A stretch of DNA of 13,665 nt from positions 1 to 13,665 of the forward strand of contig JAHQWS010000322.1 of assembly GCA_029856295.1 (NCBI GenBank). Reading direction: 5' to 3'. Both the position numbers and the translations under genes were made by a program. Positions 6,392-13,665 of this stretch are shown here, one piece after another; within the stretch, counting starts at the first letter, position 1; the number at the start of each line of letters is the position of its first letter. The DNA is from Promethearchaeia archaeon. Its GTDB lineage: Archaea > Asgardarchaeota > Lokiarchaeia > Sigyniarchaeales > SOKP01. Below the pieces are notes generated by a model. The model was given only the letters and a program-made list of their open reading frames with translations. It was not told where the DNA came from and searched no databases.

Positions 6392-7825
6392 ATGGCTAGG
6401 GAAAAAGATTGGTATTGTTCTCCAAATGGAAGGAGACCAGTTAATAGATCCTGCATTGTTTCAAAAATTAAATATCCACTAAAAAAACCAAATAAAAATT
6501 TAAGAGGTGGTCTTGCTTCTGATGAGGAAATAGTGGTCATTGATAGAAATAATTTAGTTCATAAAGTCAAAATAGGAAGTTTAGAAAATATATGGGATGA
6601 TCTTAAAATATTATCAATTAATAAGGACAAAGGGATATTAGGATCACAAAAATTTCTAAAAATTAAGGATTTCTCAAAGTCCCAATCTCCATTTGTATTC
6701 AAAATTCGCTTGGTTGATGGAAGAGAAACTATTTGTGGACCAAATCAAATCTTTCCTAAATTAGTGCTACAAATTAACGTTAGAAGTTATAATAATCCTG
6801 CAAATAAGTGGTATATTGACCATACTTCAGCTCGTAATTTAAAAATAGGTGATAATCTGTTAGTCCTACATAATATTCCTTTATCTTCAAATCCTCCAAA
6901 ATGCATTTTTATTCCAAGTTTTCTTTTTTGGGAAGACAAATGGATTGGAATAAAAAGGAATGAATATTTAAAATTTTCTTATAGAAAAAATCAAAGATCT
7001 TCTGATCCTTTAATTAAACTAATTAATTCCAAATTTCAATATTCAAAGTCAGCAAAAATGTATAGGGTAATCTGGGCAAATTTATCTAAAATTGAAAAAG
7101 ATCTTATTGAAATTGAAGCAAAAAAAGGGCGTGTTGAAATTTTAATAAAAATTCATGGGAGAGTAGGATATTGGTATAATTCAGTATTCCCTCTGACAAA
7201 TGACTTCTTTAAATATTTAGGTTGGTATACAGCTGAAGGCTCTTCAGATGAAAATAGAATCACAATTACCCAATCAAAGGAACATAATTTTGATAATTGG
7301 CAAGAAATTATTAATCTACTTGATCATTTGAGTTTTCCTTTTACAGTAGATGAAAAAAAGACTATTAGAGTTAATTCAAATGTTTTAACATTGTTGACAA
7401 TTAATTTATGCTCTAAATTAGCTCAAAATAAGAAAATACCCTTTGAATTATTTAATTATGAAAGGGTTCACGCTTTTTTAGATTCTTATTTTAAGGGAGA
7501 TGGAGATTTATTGCGTAGTGGATTAAGGAAATTTACAACTGCTAGTCAACAATTAAAGAATGATTTAATAAGTATCTTGGGGGCAATCGGACATTTTAGC
7601 TCGATCTGGCATCCTAGTTCTAATGATAATTGTTATCGTGTAATCGAAACAGATGGAAAGCATTATAAAAGAAAATTTATGGGATTGCTTCAGTTCAACG
7701 AAACAACTCCAGTAAAAATTAAATCAATTGAAAGAACTCAGTATAATCATAATATCTTTAAAATCATTACAGAAAATGGTTGGTTTGTCTCGACAAACGG
7801 AATTATTGTTCATGATTCTATATAA
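6392..7825 (+). CDS. Free-standing intein-derived LAGLIDADG homing endonuclease
   Basis: The 477 residues have intein layout but almost no host protein. Residues 1-42 are a basic leader with W7, C9 and C21; a Hint-like region starts near S43 (SDEEIVVID). The two LAGLIDADG helices are YLGWYTAEG (275-283) and FLDSYFKGDGD (362-372), with acidic E282 and D370 kept, followed by TASQQLKNDLISILG. The protein ends GWFVSTNGIIVHDSI, an intein C-terminus with only two residues after it. Splicing residues look lost: no Cys/Ser/Thr is certain at position 1, the usual block B T-x-x-H reads G116-P-N-Q119, and the terminal HN is HD (474-475). I infer an endonuclease that no longer splices, lying convergent to the DNA polymerase gene, a common intein host. 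Confidence 0.8.
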   Translation: MAREKDWYCSPNGRRPVNRSCIVSKIKYPLKKPNKNLRGGLASDEEIVVIDRNNLVHKVKIGSLENIWDDLKILSINKDKGILGSQKFLKIKDFSKSQSPFVFKIRLVDGRETICGPNQIFPKLVLQINVRSYNNPANKWYIDHTSARNLKIGDNLLVLHNIPLSSNPPKCIFIPSFLFWEDKWIGIKRNEYLKFSYRKNQRSSDPLIKLINSKFQYSKSAKMYRVIWANLSKIEKDLIEIEAKKGRVEILIKIHGRVGYWYNSVFPLTNDFFKYLGWYTAEGSSDENRITITQSKEHNFDNWQEIINLLDHLSFPFTVDEKKTIRVNSNVLTLLTINLCSKLAQNKKIPFELFNYERVHAFLDSYFKGDGDLLRSGLRKFTTASQQLKNDLISILGAIGHFSSIWHPSSNDNCYRVIETDGKHYKRKFMGLLQFNETTPVKIKSIERTQYNHNIFKIITENGWFVSTNGIIVHDSI

Positions 7826-7938
7826 TAATATAAACTATATTTTTAATATCCTAATTTTAAATTTAATCTCAGCTTTAAATTAAGGAAGGTGTTTATAGAT
7901 AGAAAAATCTTTTTAAAGACAAGATTAATGAAATAATA
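7826..7938. other. Convergent spacer between endonuclease and polymerase genes
   Basis: This 113-base A/T-rich spacer receives transcripts from both sides. Imperfect A/T inverted repeats (around 7857-7881) and short A/T runs may help termination, but none is strong. It does not resemble the DNA downstream of the polymerase fragment at 5077, so the duplicated polymerase segments share coding sequence but not the downstream flank. Confidence 0.3.
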
Positions 7939-10890
7939 TTAAGAAAATCCATCTATACTATGAAATTTAGTAGTTTCAAAGCTTAAAATATCTATTTCCA
8001 TTCCAAGTGCATTAATAAATTGTTCTAGGGCAGATTTCAACAGTTCTCTATATTTTTTCACATCAATATCTTGAAGTTTTGCTATTTCTAAAACCTTAGC
8101 ACCGATTTTATCTCTGCTCTTAATAAAAGTAATTGTTTCCCCTTTTTGATAAACCTTTCCTGTTGCTTTTTTCATTTCCAAAGCAGCTCTAACATGCTGT
8201 GGAATAGTTTTCTTATAATTTTTAAGCTTCTTCTGCATAGTAATATTAATTGCATAATCTTCTAAAGTAAAAGTGTCAGATTTTCCAATTTTTTGTAAAT
8301 TTGTTTTAACAAGACGTTTGATATCTTTTTTAGCTTTTGAAAATTCCTCATCATTAGTTACCTCCCTCAAGATTTCTAATAAATTACTAAATGCTTTTTT
8401 AATGAATTCAGGTGTATTCTTTTTCTTGGCTACAAGCCCTTTCATATCAACATATTTTGTATCTTTATAGATACCGAGATAATTCTTTTTTCTTTCTGAA
8501 AGTGCTAAGAATTGATAGGTTTTTTCTTCTTCTAAGTCAAGATCAAGTTCCTCCTTACTCCATTTCGATAATTCATCCATTTGTTCATTTGTAGGATTCA
8601 AAAGGAAGACGCTGTCTGTATCACCATAAAGAACTTTGACATCAATCTGCTCTGATTTTTTAATAGTTTCCTTAATCGAATATTGCCCAATAGCAGTTGT
8701 GCTTTCAGCAACAGGAAGACAGAAAAGAGGAAAATTTTGGGAACCAAAAACACCATAGGCAGAATTAATAAATACTTTAAGAGCTTGCTGAACCGTATTA
8801 AAATAGCTCCGTTGCTTTTCTGATAAATTTTTATCTGCTGATTTAGGTTTAAAATACTTTACTCTTATATCCCGGAAAAACCCCACTACATATGCAAAGA
8901 TTCCCATTTTATGGGTGCATGTATGGTATGGTGTTCCCTTTAATAGATTATCTTCACAATCAGAATGAGGGCATAAGACTGTTTCATAAGAAAGATTATA
9001 TTCTTTTATAATAGAGGGATATAAGCTGGAGAAATCCATAACTATAACATCATAATGAATCCCGGGAACTGGAGGGATAACATATGCTCCTTGGAAACCT
9101 TTTCCCTTTATTACTGATTTGCCAAATCCTCCTTTTTTTTCTTTAGATATTTCTCCTCGACGAGGAATGAGATAACCTTTCCTACGATGTTCGAAAAAGA
9201 AAATATTTTGAATCCAGGTCGAGATTTGTCTTCGAACCATCTCGTGAATTGGCATTTTTGTGATTCTACATAAAAGTATTATCAAGTTCCATACCAACGA
9301 GTTATTAAACTTAGTTAATTCTAAAGTGAGTATGGAATCCTTTAAATTGTACCAAGAAAGAATATTATATTCCATTTCATGGATTTCTTCTTCGTGTTGA
9401 TACTTCCCTTCTCCTAATAATGCTGCGCTAATGGCATTTAATGAACTACTTTCATATGCGCCACTAAAAGCATATCCAGAGATGCTTCGATTAAAGAAAA
9501 AATTAAAAACATCAAGGTGAATGCCATGTCTTAAATCACACTCAGCTTTAGACATAATTCCAAAACCTCTTTTTACATGAATGGGATTGAAATCTCGGTC
9601 AATTTTTAGCTTTTCTGCCCTATGAAACATATAGTTCAAATCAAAATTATCTCCATTAAACGTAATAACTACGGGGTACTTCCACATCAACCGAAATGTC
9701 TCAAGTAATAGAATTTTTTCAGATTTAAAGAACATAACTTGGGCATCAGATGGGAAATTTTTATGGGATTTTCCAAATGTAAAACCTTCCCGTTCGAGTA
9801 TATAGACTAATTTCAATCCGTCAGTTGCGACGAAAGATATGCTAATAATTTCTTGTTTTGCCTGACGAGGATCTGGGATTCTATAATCTTTATCGCCTAA
9901 ACTCACTTCGATGTCCATAGCCATTCGTTTAACATCAGGGATAGGTGTTAAAAAAATATCTAAAAACTTTTCTGAAAACTCTTGAATTTCGGGAGCCTCT
10001 CCTTTAAATAAATCTCGAGTTTCATTGGCAATTGTTTTAGATTCTGCATCAGTTTTTTCAAATTTTATTTGAGTAATGTTGCCATTTTTAATAGAATAGA
10101 TCAATCCCGGAATTAATTGTCTATCAAAAATATAATTTAAATGATATCTTATATCCGCTTCCCATGCTTTTACATTGTTTTCTCCCAAAATATTTCGAAT
10201 ATTTATCCCGGAACCTCCAATATTAGTAGGAGTTTTCCCATAAATTTTTGTGATCGAAATTTCTTTGTCACTTATAAGGTTAAAACGCTTAACTTCCTCA
10301 AATCTAGTAAAACCTTCATATTCGATTAGTTTCAAGTTTTTACCTATTTTATTATCAAGGTAAGATAGTTTTTTTAAATCAGGAATAGATTCCTTGCTTA
10401 AACAATAAGGTTCATGGTCGGTTGTATCAATCCAAATTTTAATCTCATCAGTATCCAAATCATAAAACTTACAAATAGCTTTATTTTGTCCTCCATCATA
10501 ATCAACGTCTAACAACAATCCCCTTTCTAAGTTTTCAATGATGTCCCCTTTTTCAATTAAGTATCTAATATATTTTGAAGTGACTCCCTCTCTTAGTATT
10601 TTTTGTAGTTTGATATCATCTACTTTTAAGCCAAAAGGCTCCTTATTTCCTTTAAAAAATAGTTTTTCGGGTATTTCAGTAGTATGCTTTTGCTTTTCTT
10701 TTTCGACTTTTTCTGGAGATTTGGGTTTAGTTGGTTTAGTTGTTACTGCTTCTTTTGGTTTCTGTTTCTTCTCTGTTTTTGGTTTATCTTGTTTTACTCT
10801 AGACATTGTTTTCTCTTTTTTCGGCTTTGTATCATCAACAAATGAAAATAACGATTTTTGTTTATCATCCAGTTTTCTCTTTTTTGCCAA
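7939..10890 (-). CDS. polB: Family B DNA-directed DNA polymerase with proofreading
   Basis: A complete 983-residue archaeal replicative-type polymerase. The 3'-5' exonuclease motifs are present: DIEV (D326, E328), FNGDNFD (411-417) and YNLKD (514-518). Polymerase motifs are DFSSLYPS from D619, KVFINSAYG (705-713), YGDTDS (755-760, D757 and D759) and KKNYLG (801-806). Between motifs A and B an insert has C640, C645, H656, C658 and H660, a likely zinc site. The first ~80 residues are a Lys/Pro/Glu-rich disordered tail that begins with QKSLFSFV (11-18), which fits a PCNA-interacting peptide. The C-terminus (FHSIDGFS) is a poor version of the motif found on the fragment at 5077. The start is TTG at 10890; no intein is present inside. 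Proofreading and synthesis appear intact. Confidence 0.95.
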   Translation of the reverse strand: MAKKRKLDDKQKSLFSFVDDTKPKKEKTMSRVKQDKPKTEKKQKPKEAVTTKPTKPKSPEKVEKEKQKHTTEIPEKLFFKGNKEPFGLKVDDIKLQKILREGVTSKYIRYLIEKGDIIENLERGLLLDVDYDGGQNKAICKFYDLDTDEIKIWIDTTDHEPYCLSKESIPDLKKLSYLDNKIGKNLKLIEYEGFTRFEEVKRFNLISDKEISITKIYGKTPTNIGGSGINIRNILGENNVKAWEADIRYHLNYIFDRQLIPGLIYSIKNGNITQIKFEKTDAESKTIANETRDLFKGEAPEIQEFSEKFLDIFLTPIPDVKRMAMDIEVSLGDKDYRIPDPRQAKQEIISISFVATDGLKLVYILEREGFTFGKSHKNFPSDAQVMFFKSEKILLLETFRLMWKYPVVITFNGDNFDLNYMFHRAEKLKIDRDFNPIHVKRGFGIMSKAECDLRHGIHLDVFNFFFNRSISGYAFSGAYESSSLNAISAALLGEGKYQHEEEIHEMEYNILSWYNLKDSILTLELTKFNNSLVWNLIILLCRITKMPIHEMVRRQISTWIQNIFFFEHRRKGYLIPRRGEISKEKKGGFGKSVIKGKGFQGAYVIPPVPGIHYDVIVMDFSSLYPSIIKEYNLSYETVLCPHSDCEDNLLKGTPYHTCTHKMGIFAYVVGFFRDIRVKYFKPKSADKNLSEKQRSYFNTVQQALKVFINSAYGVFGSQNFPLFCLPVAESTTAIGQYSIKETIKKSEQIDVKVLYGDTDSVFLLNPTNEQMDELSKWSKEELDLDLEEEKTYQFLALSERKKNYLGIYKDTKYVDMKGLVAKKKNTPEFIKKAFSNLLEILREVTNDEEFSKAKKDIKRLVKTNLQKIGKSDTFTLEDYAINITMQKKLKNYKKTIPQHVRAALEMKKATGKVYQKGETITFIKSRDKIGAKVLEIAKLQDIDVKKYRELLKSALEQFINALGMEIDILSFETTKFHSIDGFS

Positions 10891-11185
10891 TTTAACAACC
10901 AGTAAATAGATTCAATTTAAGTTTATATATGTATAAATATTATCAGATTGATTATAATAACATGTATTCAGAGTTTAATATTTTAAAATCGTAAAAAAGA
11001 TAAAAAAAAAGAGACCATCATAAATTTGTTATTTATTTTGTTCCTGTGGTCATTCTGATAGTAATCTAAATATCTTAGGGATGCATCTTTTAAATGAATA
11101 TCTATAAGCGGTATATATGGAATTATGTAGAGAAAATTTTACTATGTAAAAATATGTAAACAAAGATAAAAGAAGTTGAAAATAA
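10891..11185. promoter_or_regulatory. Divergent region between polB and the oxidoreductase gene
   Basis: Holds the polB promoter (minus strand) and the oxidoreductase promoter (plus strand). GTATATATGG at 11111-11120 is a likely TATA element for the latter, about 70 bases before its ATG. Within it lies copy 1 of a long direct repeat (10992-11060) that is really the 3' end of pmbA, including its last eight codons and stop in the minus direction. No complete gene is present. Confidence 0.5.
10992..11060. repeat. 69-bp direct repeat, copy 1 (orphan 3' end of pmbA)
   Basis: Identical over 69 bases to 12327-12395. With one extra base (G10991) the match extends eight more bases left, to 10983. The second copy is the true end of the pmbA/tldE gene plus its downstream flank; here the same DNA encodes IRMTTGTK and the stop on the minus strand with nothing in front of it. 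The two copies bracket the oxidoreductase gene, and recombination between them would remove it. Confidence 0.95.
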
Positions 11186-12313
11186 ATGGTTAAAGTGAAA
11201 TTTGGTATAGATCTGAGCTTGGAAAGTTATACCTCAAAAACTTTTCAACGATATAGGAATTTCGTAAAGGATATAAAAGAAGAGATCTGGGATGGTATTT
11301 GGTTAGGAGATCATTTAGGTGGTATTCCTCCAAGTTCTCCGTTTCGAAATTATAATATCTGGCCTTTATTTTCTGTTTTTGCGGAACTAAAATCAAAAGT
11401 TCAGTTTGGTTCAGCAGTAACAGATCCTCATCGTTATCTTCCACAAATCATGGCACAGATAGTCATGACATTAGATCACGTTACGAATGGTAGATTTATT
11501 TATGGAATTGGGCCAGGAGAAGCGTGGAATCTTGATCTTTATGGGATTGATAAAACAAAACCGATTTCAAAAATGGAGGAGTATATAAAAGTGCTTCGGA
11601 CCCTCTGGAAATCGGATGGTAAAAAAGTAAGTTTTGAAGGGGAATTCTATAAATTTAAAGATGCCATTTTACAACCAAAACCAATTCAAGAATCCATCCC
11701 CGTGTGGATCGGAGCTAATGGACCTCGAACTCGAAAATTAACTGGTACAATTGCTGATGGTTGGCTCCCTTATTCTTTCAGCGCAGACACTTATAAAATA
11801 GAAATGAAAGATGTCAAAAATAGTTTACAAGCAAGTAACAGGAATTTAGAAAATTTTACGTTTGGATATTGGAACTGGATTTTTATACATGAGGAAAAAA
11901 GAGCCCTTGATGGATATACAGCAGAAAAAAAATTATCCATGGCACTTCAGCACCCATATTCTTTAAAACCACTTGGGTTTTGGAAAGAAGAAAAACGAGA
12001 ACTATATCGAAAATTAGGTTTTGAACCGGAGACTCTGTCGCCTCTCAAATTTTTTACAGCTGATAATATTGATTTTGATATTGTTAGTCAAATCGTAAGC
12101 GATATTCCAGATGACTTCATTCGCAAATCTGCGTTAATGGGAACAAGGGAAGAAGTAATAAATAAATTGGAAACGTTGATTAAAACAGGGGTTCAATATT
12201 TCGTATTAATGATTGATAACTCTTTAAGAGCGAAACCTAAACCTTACACATGGGAACACGTTTTTCAACTTTTAAGCGAGGAAATCATCCCCTATTTAAA
12301 AGAAAATTATTAA
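11186..12313 (+). CDS. Luciferase-like (LLM) oxidoreductase, probably F420-dependent
   Basis: A 375-residue TIM-barrel flavin/F420 oxidoreductase of the bacterial luciferase-like family. Telling segments are GDHLGGIPP (41-49), GSAVTDPHRYLPQIMAQ (75-91), the cofactor loop GIGPGEAWN (107-115), ISKMEEYIKVLRTLW, and PVWIGANGPR followed by TIADGWLP. H43 and E112 sit where F420-dependent glucose-6-phosphate dehydrogenase has catalytic His and Glu, but the Trp expected after the histidine is not at the same spacing, so the substrate is not settled. FMN-dependent activity cannot be excluded. The ATG is preceded by a TATA-like element at 11111-11120 and only a weak ribosome site. The gene is bracketed by identical 69-bp repeats and stands against its minus-strand neighbours, as expected of an inserted gene. 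Confidence 0.88.
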   Translation: MVKVKFGIDLSLESYTSKTFQRYRNFVKDIKEEIWDGIWLGDHLGGIPPSSPFRNYNIWPLFSVFAELKSKVQFGSAVTDPHRYLPQIMAQIVMTLDHVTNGRFIYGIGPGEAWNLDLYGIDKTKPISKMEEYIKVLRTLWKSDGKKVSFEGEFYKFKDAILQPKPIQESIPVWIGANGPRTRKLTGTIADGWLPYSFSADTYKIEMKDVKNSLQASNRNLENFTFGYWNWIFIHEEKRALDGYTAEKKLSMALQHPYSLKPLGFWKEEKRELYRKLGFEPETLSPLKFFTADNIDFDIVSQIVSDIPDDFIRKSALMGTREEVINKLETLIKTGVQYFVLMIDNSLRAKPKPYTWEHVFQLLSEEIIPYLKENY

Positions 12314-12326
12314 AAAGGTTAAAATC

Positions 12327-12395
12327 TAAAAAAGATAAAAAAAAAGAGACCATCATAAATTTGTTATTTATTTTGTTCCTGTGGTCATTCTGATA
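12327..12395. repeat. 69-bp direct repeat, copy 2 (native 3' end of pmbA)
   Basis: This copy overlaps the last codons and stop of the truncated TldE/PmbA gene (minus strand) and about 40 bases beyond the stop. It is identical to 10992-11060. On the minus strand the flank contains T9 and T6 tracts soon after the stop, which would serve as an archaeal poly-T terminator, so both copies may end minus-strand transcripts. Confidence 0.95.
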
Positions 12396-13262
12396 TCTCC
12401 TAAGAGCATATAAGGCGCAAAAATAGTATTACCAGTCGAACTTAACCAGGTGTTTACTTGCTTTAAATTTTTTCCCAATCCAAGTGTATTCTCAAGCATA
12501 TGGAAATGATCAGAATTTATACGCAGTTCGCGAACTGGCTCCAAGATTTTTCCCTTGTCCTTTACCAAAAACATTCCATCTTTAGGGAGCGATGATAAAG
12601 CCCCTGGAGGGGCATAGCTTTGTAAACGAGTATACCACGTTGATGTGATTACTAACGTAGGTTTTTCGGAAATTTCCATTAACTCATCTAAAGTATGATC
12701 TCCCGTGGAAAATATGGTGTTTGATGGTTTAGGCATGGTAATTCCCGCATTTCCAGTAGATGAACCATCTTTTCGAGCGAGAGATGTATTAGTAAAATAT
12801 TGTTTAATTAATCCCTTATCAATTAATACTGTTTTTTGAGTTGGAACGAGTTCATCATCAAAAGGAGAAGTATCTAAACCGTATTCCACGGTGCCATCGT
12901 CCCAAGTAGAGATCATTTCATCAGCAATCTTATCTCCTTCTTTTTTACCAACTAACCACGAAAGGCCCATCTTTTTCACATAAGCATTTAATCCAATTGC
13001 AGGAGTGGGTGCTTGTAACTCTGTTGATACTTTTGGATAAATGATTAGATTGTAAATGCCTGGTTTACCTTTTTTTCCGCCTATTGCTTGCTTACAAATT
13101 ATTCCAGCCTCTTCTCCTGCCCCAACAGGGTCAAACTTTTTATCAATATGTGTAGAACACGATATAGCTTCTCCAGTGGCATACATGTCCTCAGCAAATG
13201 CTCTTATTCTAAAATTTAGATTAGTTTTCTTATAATTTCCCTCTAGTCCTTTACTATTAATC
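12368..13262 (-). pseudogene. pmbA: TldE/PmbA-family protein, N-terminus missing at junction
   Basis: About 298 residues of the C-terminal part of a TldD/PmbA-family protein; complete members have about 430-450, so roughly 140 N-terminal residues are absent. Visible features are the middle strand region RIRAFAEDMYATGEA, the core DDGTVEYGLDTSPFDDE, TNTSLARKDGSSTGNAG, TWYTRLQSYAPPGALSS and the terminal APYMLLGDIRMTTGTK. No HExxxH zinc motif is seen, which suits TldE/PmbA, the non-catalytic partner of the TldD protease that processes peptides. The frame runs into GC-rich DNA near 13262 and stops at 13295-13297 without a plausible family N-terminus; TTG at 13262-13264 is only a chance start. It is a broken or mis-joined gene rather than a short protein. 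Same strand as polB. Confidence 0.88.
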
Positions 13263-13665
13263 AAATGAAATTGAGCTTCTCCAAAGAAGAAAGATCATCG
13301 ACGATCTAATGGTAAAGCGCGTCGCGTGGGCTCCAAAACTGAATCTGCTGAGCGACCTTCTTCCTGAGACCATCTGGTTGGAGGGAGTCTCCATCCGACA
13401 GGAAAAGAAGCAAGTCGACGTGAAGCCTCTCGCGGGCGCCAAGGGTCCCACGAAGTCGGTGAAGAAGAAGAAGATGACCATCTACACCGATTTCTTGGTG
13501 TTGGATGCCGCCACCGACAAGTACCTGGAGGGGACGGCGAAGTCCGCGGAGTTCATGAGCAACCTCGAAAACAGCACGAGTTTCATGAATGGGTTCGAGC
13601 AAATCACCCCGAGAGGCGGACACCTGGAGGAATTTCTGGAGAACCGGCTTGGAAGCGTCTCGGAC
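13261..13665 (+). CDS. PilN-like pilus assembly protein, partial, in GC-rich DNA
   Basis: From 13261 the plus strand is open to the window end (135 codons, after an in-frame TAA at 13258-13260). The translation reads IELLQRRKIIDDLM, then VAWAPKLNLLSDLLPETIWL, then a basic stretch KSVKKKKMTIYTDF, LEGTAKSAEFMSNLENSTSF and onward. This is the post-coiled-coil part of PilN-like type IV pilus inner-membrane proteins (N-terminal transmembrane segment and start missing). Base composition changes sharply to about 58% GC with GC-rich third positions, unlike every other gene in the window. The likely source is a bacterial genome. Assembly or binning chimera is the leading explanation; recent transfer is possible. 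Confidence 0.75.

Noticed and set aside
7939..10890. An intein inside polB, suggested by the neighbouring intein-like gene
   Set aside because: Motifs A, B and C and the exonuclease motifs are continuous and normally spaced; no Hint or LAGLIDADG segment interrupts the polymerase.
13262..13297. Extension of the TldE/PmbA frame into the GC-rich DNA as its real N-terminus
   Set aside because: The frame stops at 13295-13297 after about 11 more codons, which resemble no TldE sequence, and base composition has already changed.
13257..13623. Minus-strand open frames of 74 and 105 codons in the GC-rich end
   Set aside because: The plus strand here encodes a recognisable PilN segment open to the window end; the minus frames are by-products of GC-rich coding sequence.

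Overview
The window is AT-rich (roughly 30% GC by eye) and archaeal in gene content for its first ~13.26 kb. Archaeal markers are an archaeal-type (lumazine-synthase-like) riboflavin synthase, GTP cyclohydrolase III with a creatininase-family deformylase, a family B replicative DNA polymerase with a PCNA-binding peptide, a luciferase-like F420/flavin oxidoreductase, TATA-box promoters, GGTG-type ribosome sites, frequent TTG starts and poly-T gene ends. The lineage cannot be fixed from the sequence; an uncultivated low-GC archaeon is the best description. The last ~400 bases are clearly GC-richer and encode a piece of a bacterial-type PilN protein, so the right end looks like a foreign or chimeric junction.

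Layout. 1-343: a control region with two copies of an 18-bp dyad. 344-3487: a five-gene plus-strand riboflavin cluster (ribB, ribC, ribH, arfA/gch3, arfB). 3533-4897: a minus-strand sugar-type (GPH/MFS) transporter ending in a poly-T tract. 5077-5289: a headless C-terminal fragment of a second DNA polymerase B, still ending in a PCNA-binding-like motif. 5261-6067: a YkgJ-type cysteine-cluster protein. 6392-7825: a free-standing intein-derived LAGLIDADG homing endonuclease whose splicing residues look degraded. 7939-10890: complete DNA polymerase B. 11186-12313: a luciferase-like oxidoreductase bounded by a 69-bp perfect direct repeat. 12368-13262: the C-terminal two-thirds of TldE/PmbA, cut at the junction. 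13261-13665: partial PilN-like gene.

The riboflavin cluster supplies most of the archaeal route: ArfA opens GTP, ArfB removes the formyl group, RibB makes the four-carbon unit, RibH condenses to lumazine and RibC dismutates two lumazines to riboflavin. Deaminase, reductase and phosphatase steps are not here. Coupled starts and one promoter with a dyad over the predicted transcription start suggest a regulated operon.

The most interesting part is the architecture of 5-12.4 kb. Twice, a segment carrying accessory genes is bounded by a duplicated 3' end of a resident minus-strand gene: ykgJ plus the homing endonuclease lie between two polB 3' ends (diverged, about 74% amino-acid identity), and the oxidoreductase lies between two identical pmbA 3' ends. 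This resembles cargo insertion at gene 3' ends with the target end duplicated or restored. It is an inference from the sequence alone. No tRNA, rRNA, CRISPR array, transposase or integrase was seen.
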